Positions 60,830 to 64,000 of a DNA stretch of 64,000 bases are shown piece by piece (position 1 is the stretch's first letter; each line of letters starts with the position of its first letter). Made by a program: the position numbers and the translations under genes. A model generated the notes under the pieces. That model was not told the DNA's origin. It saw only the letters and a list, made by a program, of their open reading frames with translations, and did no database searches. Location: the NCBI RefSeq assembly GCF_021245725.1, contig NZ_JAJGSX010000003.1:1-64000 (forward strand), given 5' to 3'. This stretch comes from Pseudonocardia sp. TRM90224 (GTDB lineage: Bacteria; Actinomycetota; Actinomycetes; Mycobacteriales; Pseudonocardiaceae).

Positions 60830-61999
60830 ATGCCCTTCGATCCGAGCGACCCGACGTTCCTCGCCGACCCGTACCCGACGTTCGCGCGGCTGCGTGAGCG
60901 GGCGCCGGTGCACGCCCACCCGCTGATCGGGCTGCCCGTCGCGGTGTCGCACGCGGCGTGCTCCGAGCTGCTGCGCGGTCGTGACCTGGGCCGGATCTGG
61001 GTCGACGCCGAGCCTGCCGTCGCCTTCCCGGCGTTCAACCTGCTGCACCGCAACTCACTGCTGGAGCGGGAGGGGCCGTCGCACGCCCGGCTGCGCACAC
61101 TCGTCGCCGGCGCGTTCAACCGCGGGCACACCGCACGGCTCGAACCCTCGATCAGGAAGCTCGCCGACCGGCTGGTCGGCGAGCTCGCCGCGCGCATCGC
61201 CGACGACGGCAGCGCCGACCTCATGTCGACGGTCGCGGCGGCGCTGCCCGTCGAGGTGATCGCGGAGCTGCTGGCCGTGCCGGAGCCCGCGCGCTCGGCG
61301 ATGCGCGGCTGGTCGAACGCGATCGTGACGATGTACGAGCCCGACCCCGGCGAGCACCGGCGCCGGGCCGCCGAGCAGGCCGCCGCGGAGTTCGTCGAGG
61401 CGTTGCGCGGCCTCGCCGCGGTGCGCCGGCGCTCGCCCGGCGACGACCTCATCAGCGACCTCGTCGCGGCCGACCTCGACGTCGACGAGCTCGTCGGGAC
61501 GGCAGCGCTGCTGCTGATGGCAGGGCACGAGGCGACGGTCAACGTGATCGGCAACGGTGTGCTCGCGCTGCTGCGCCATCCGGAGCAGTGGCAGCGCCTG
61601 CTCGCCGACCCCGACCTCGACGCGCGGTGCGTCGAGGAGCTGATCCGCTACGACCCGCCGCTGCAGCTCTTCGAGCGCACGGCGGTCGTCGACACCGCGG
61701 TCGCCGGGTACCCGGTGCCGGCCGGCACGAAGATCGCGGCGCTCCTCGGCGCGGCCGCGCGCGACCCCGCGGCGTTCGAGCGCCCCGACGAGCTCGACGT
61801 CGGACGGCAGCGCAACCCGCACCTCGGCTTCGGCGCGGGCGTGCACTACTGCCTCGGCGCTCCGCTCGCCCGCGTCGAGGTGGCCGCCACCCTCGACGCG
61901 CTGCGCCGCACGCTCCCGACGATGCGGCTGGCCGGCGAGCCGGTGCGCCGCCCCGACTTCGTGATGCGCGGCCTGACGGAGCTCCGCCTCACGGCCTAG
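60830..61999 (+). CDS. Cytochrome P450
   Basis: Soluble bacterial P450, 389 residues, needing ferredoxin partners not seen in this window. The oxygen-binding I helix has LLLMAGHEATVNVIGNGVLAL, the K-helix E-x-x-R is CVEELIRYDPP, and the haem-binding loop HLGFGAGVHYCLGAPLARVE carries the axial Cys. It is similar to the macrolide/fatty-acid hydroxylase class (CYP105/107-like), but the substrate is unknown. ATG 60830 follows a divergent promoter region shared with the symporter gene. It ends 11 bases inside the facing DUF4328 gene. Confidence 0.94.
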   Translation: MPFDPSDPTFLADPYPTFARLRERAPVHAHPLIGLPVAVSHAACSELLRGRDLGRIWVDAEPAVAFPAFNLLHRNSLLEREGPSHARLRTLVAGAFNRGHTARLEPSIRKLADRLVGELAARIADDGSADLMSTVAAALPVEVIAELLAVPEPARSAMRGWSNAIVTMYEPDPGEHRRRAAEQAAAEFVEALRGLAAVRRRSPGDDLISDLVAADLDVDELVGTAALLLMAGHEATVNVIGNGVLALLRHPEQWQRLLADPDLDARCVEELIRYDPPLQLFERTAVVDTAVAGYPVPAGTKIAALLGAAARDPAAFERPDELDVGRQRNPHLGFGAGVHYCLGAPLARVEVAATLDALRRTLPTMRLAGEPVRRPDFVMRGLTELRLTA

Positions 62000-62915
62000 T
62001 GCTCACCAGCACTTCGCGCTGCGGAGCCCGCACCGGGCCGAGCAGGCGGGTGAGGTGGACGACCACCAGCACGGTGACGGCCGCGGTCGCGGCGCCGATC
62101 ATGTCGAGCAGGGCGTGCAGCACGACGCCGTCGGCCATGGCCTGCACGCCGGTGCGGAACGACCACGCGTAGACCACCGCGGCGAGCACCACGTCGAATG
62201 CGAAGAGGCCCCACCACACCAGCAGCAGACGGGACGGCTGCGGGCGCAGGTCGGGCGGGCGCGCCAGCGCGGTGTGCTCGATCTCGGCGAACACGGCGCC
62301 GGGAACAACGAGGTTGAGCCCTGGCACCACCCAGCCGATCACGATCGCCCGCATCGACCGCGAGGGCAGGACACCCGCCTGCTCGGCGGCGGCCGCCGAC
62401 GCCTGCACCGACCAGTAGACGACGAGCACGCCGGACAGCACGGCGAGGACCGGCGCGACCCGCCCCGCGGCCGCCACCAGCGCGTCGGAAGCCGCAACGG
62501 CCGTCGCGGAGAGCGCGCCCTCGCGGCTCTGCACCAGCAGGACGTACCGCCAGATCTCGGCGCCCGCCGCGATCAGCGCCACGGCCGCCGTCGCCCACAG
62601 CAGCGGCACGGCCGTCGCGACTACCGAGCGGGCCTTGTGCAGGCTGCCCGGCACGGCGGCAGCACCGGCCTCCGGCTCAGGTCGCCACGGCAGCGGCGGG
62701 AAGCCCCACCGCGGGATGAACCGGTAGCGGGGCGCGCCCGTGTACGGCACGCGACGCTTCGGGATCTCGGGCGGCGGCAGCGCCGACGCGGGCGGCTCGG
62801 CGACCCAGCGCAGCGGCGCGAGGTAGTTGCCGCAGTGCGGGCAGAACGGCCCGCTGGAGAGCACGGACCGATGGCCGCACCGGAGGCACAGCACGGGAGC
62901 CATGGGCGCAGCCAC
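61989..62915 (-). CDS. Zinc-ribbon plus DUF4328 membrane protein
   Basis: Membrane protein of 308 residues. The N-terminal ribbon LCLRCGHRSVLSSGPFCPHCGN has two C-x-x-C pairs. After a proline-rich linker (YRFIPRWGFPPLPWRPEPEAG), six helices follow, of which the later part (RSMRAIVIGWVVPGLNLVVPGAVFAEI, SRLLLVWWGLFAFDVVLAAVVYAW) is the DUF4328 domain. Function unknown. The start is either GTG 62915 or ATG 62903. It is convergent with the P450, the coding regions overlapping by 11 bases, and 6 bases downstream of the rhodanese stop. Confidence 0.83.
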   Translation of the reverse strand: MAAPMAPVLCLRCGHRSVLSSGPFCPHCGNYLAPLRWVAEPPASALPPPEIPKRRVPYTGAPRYRFIPRWGFPPLPWRPEPEAGAAAVPGSLHKARSVVATAVPLLWATAAVALIAAGAEIWRYVLLVQSREGALSATAVAASDALVAAAGRVAPVLAVLSGVLVVYWSVQASAAAAEQAGVLPSRSMRAIVIGWVVPGLNLVVPGAVFAEIEHTALARPPDLRPQPSRLLLVWWGLFAFDVVLAAVVYAWSFRTGVQAMADGVVLHALLDMIGAATAAVTVLVVVHLTRLLGPVRAPQREVLVSTRP

Positions 62916-62921
62916 CGGCGG

Positions 62922-63260
62922 CTAGATGACGACGGGCGGCACGCCGTCGCGCTCGCCGACGAGCGGCTTGCCCATCGCCTCCCACGCCTGCATGCCGCCG
63001 TCGACGTTGACGACGGGGTGGCCCTGCTGGGAGAGGAACGCGACGACCCGACCGGAGCGCCCACCGGATCGGCAGACGATGTAGAGCGGGTCGGCGTCCT
63101 CGGGGAGCTCGTGCAGGCGTCCGGTCAGCTCGCTCATCGGGATGTGCTGCGCGTCGGGCGCGTGCCCGGCTGCCCACTCGTCGCCCTCGCGGACGTCGAG
63201 CAGCACGGCGTCGGCCGGGAGCTCCGCGACGGAGACGCTGGGGACGGCTGGACCAGTCAT
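62922..63260 (-). CDS. Single-domain rhodanese
   Basis: Cytosolic sulfurtransferase of 112 residues. VSVAELPADAVLLDVREGDEWAAGHAPDAQHIPMSEL opens the domain, and the active loop IVCRSGGRSGRVV has the catalytic Cys followed by the six-residue loop typical of sulfur-transferring rhodaneses. NVDGGMQAWEAMGKPLV closes the fold. It would carry sulfane sulfur for thiol or cofactor chemistry; the partner is unknown. ATG 63260. Probably transcribed with the DUF4328 gene. Confidence 0.92.
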   Translation of the reverse strand: MTGPAVPSVSVAELPADAVLLDVREGDEWAAGHAPDAQHIPMSELTGRLHELPEDADPLYIVCRSGGRSGRVVAFLSQQGHPVVNVDGGMQAWEAMGKPLVGERDGVPPVVI

Positions 63261-63310
63261 GGCCCCAATCCTGCCACGCACGGCCGTGACACCCCGGTGA
63301 GCAGAACGAC

Positions 63311-63365
63311 GACAACGACGTTGTGGCTGCGCGGAGGCCCGCGGAACAGCCACAACGTCGTTGTC
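63311..63365. terminator. Perfect 19-bp hairpin after the second symporter gene
   Basis: GACAACGACGTTGTGGCTG (63311-63329) pairs exactly with 63347-63365 around a 17-base loop. It begins 10 bases after the minus-strand symporter stop and lies upstream of the rhodanese gene. The sequence is unrelated to families 1 and 2; no U-run follows. Confidence 0.75.
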
Positions 63366-63375
63366 GACGGTCTAC

Positions 63376-64000
63376 CTAGTGCGCGACGGCCTTCTCGGCG
63401 CCCGCGCCGGTGAGGGCGCGGACCTCCATCTCGGCGAACTTGCCCGGCTCGACCGAGCGCTTGCCGCCGATGTAGGTGCCGATGATCCCGAGCAGGAACG
63501 ACGCCGGGATCGAGATGAGCCCGGGGTTGTCCAGCGGGAACCAGTGGAAGTCGACGCCCTGGATCATCGACCCGCTGCGCCCGGTCGCCTCGTTGACCGG
63601 CTTGCCCGACACCGCGGGCGAGAACACGATCAGCACGATGCTGATCACGAGCCCGCCGTAGATGCTGAACAGCGCGCCCATGGTGTTGAACCGCTTCCAG
63701 AACAGCGAGTACAGGATCGTCGGCAGGTTGGCCGAGGCCGCCACCGCGAACGCGAGCGCGACGAGGAACGCGATGTTCTGCCCGTTCGCGATGATCCCGC
63801 CCGCGATCGCGACCAGCCCCACGATGAGCGCCGTCAGCCGGGCGACCCGCACCTCGGCGTCCGGGGTCGCGGTGCCGCGCTTGATCACGTTGGCGTAGAC
63901 GTCGTGCGCGAACGACGCCGACGCCGTGATCGTCAGACCGGCCACGACCGCCAGGATCGTCGCGAACGCGATCGCGGAGATCAGCCCGAGCAGCAGCTCG
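63376..64000 (-). CDS. Sodium/solute symporter, ActP-like, C-terminal part (runs off the window)
   Basis: C-terminal 207 residues of a second SSS-family symporter; the start lies beyond 64000. The visible part contains ASASFAHDVYANVIKRGTATPDAEVRVARLTALIVGLVAIAGGIIANGQNIAFLVALAFAVAASANLPTILYSLFWKRFNT and the tail KFAEMEVRALTGAGAEKAVAH, closely parallel to the symporter at 59128-60741 (same NGQN, AASANLP and FAEMEVRA blocks), so the two are paralogues about 2.6 kb apart. The A-G-L-T-I-T-A-S-A-S-F-A-H-D-V-Y block is typical of ActP. Acetate-type acids are the probable cargo. Confidence 0.9.
   Translation of the reverse strand, partial: ELLLGLISAIAFATILAVVAGLTITASASFAHDVYANVIKRGTATPDAEVRVARLTALIVGLVAIAGGIIANGQNIAFLVALAFAVAASANLPTILYSLFWKRFNTMGALFSIYGGLVISIVLIVFSPAVSGKPVNEATGRSGSMIQGVDFHWFPLDNPGLISIPASFLLGIIGTYIGGKRSVEPGKFAEMEVRALTGAGAEKAVAH

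Noticed and set aside
57697..60897. Plus-strand open frame of about 1,066 codons
   Set aside because: It runs antisense to the SDR, DUF5926 and symporter genes, is low-complexity and ends inside the P450 gene.
60830..63260. Secondary-metabolite cluster around the P450
   Set aside because: The neighbours are a symporter, DUF4328 and rhodanese; no backbone or tailoring enzymes are nearby.

Overview
The window is about 70% G+C actinobacterial DNA. Gene content and order point to a non-mycobacterial member of the arabinogalactan-walled actinobacteria, most likely Pseudonocardiales (Pseudonocardia-like; this is inference). From bpa at 9 kb to the DUF2470 gene at 55 kb, the genes follow the order of the Mycobacterium tuberculosis Rv3780-Rv3839 region, with rearrangements. 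The mycolic-acid block that lies between emb and glf in mycobacteria is absent here, which fits a wall with arabinogalactan but no mycolates.

Layout. 0-9 kb: a transposase tail, a GT4 glycosyltransferase, tRNA-Ser(UGA), a nuclease/phosphatase-fold lipoprotein, a YpfJ-type zinc protein, a GNAT enzyme, a large LuxR-ATPase regulator and a quinone oxidoreductase. 9-29 kb: the arabinogalactan core, with proteasome activator bpa, the galactan exporter wzm-wzt, glfT1, a GtrA protein, dprE1-dprE2, one emb arabinosyltransferase, two convergent GlfT2-type galactofuranosyltransferases and glf. Between them sit a Cys-rich 69-residue peptide gene and a ribosomal protein L11 paralogue. 29-43.6 kb: a surface-glycan region with GT87, a GT2-methyltransferase fusion, an SMR-like subunit, DUF6541, GT2 enzymes, DUF2304, a flippase, a methyltransferase, rmlC-rmlD facing rmlA-rmlB, then the decaprenylphosphoryl-phosphoribose pair ubiA and PAP2. 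43.6-50 kb: a nitronate monooxygenase, a GT1, a HAD phosphatase, a MerR regulator fused to a sliding-clamp fragment, and a DUF350 / ATP-grasp / membrane-protein cassette. 50-64 kb: housekeeping genes in Rv3835-Rv3839 order (including pheA and an iron-box-controlled DUF2470 gene), then small membrane proteins, a CPBP protein, an SDR, DUF5926, two acetate/cation symporters, a P450, DUF4328 and a rhodanese.

How the genes work together. Decaprenyl-phosphate is loaded by UbiA, dephosphorylated by the PAP2 protein and epimerised by DprE1/DprE2 to the arabinose donor used by Emb. Glf supplies UDP-galactofuranose to GlfT1 and GlfT2, RmlA-D supply dTDP-rhamnose for the linker, and Wzm/Wzt export the lipid-linked galactan.

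The intergenic DNA carries two dispersed hairpin families. One is a roughly 62-bp element present eight times, always just after a stop codon, whose stem varies in a compensated way. The other is built from 19-bp palindromes around an AAAGTGGCTTT-like core and occurs at five sites. A roughly 150-bp structured repeat is also present as two inverted copies 19 kb apart. The most promising unusual proteins are the MerR-clamp fusion, the L11 paralogue without the thiopeptide-binding prolines, and the Cys-rich peptide.
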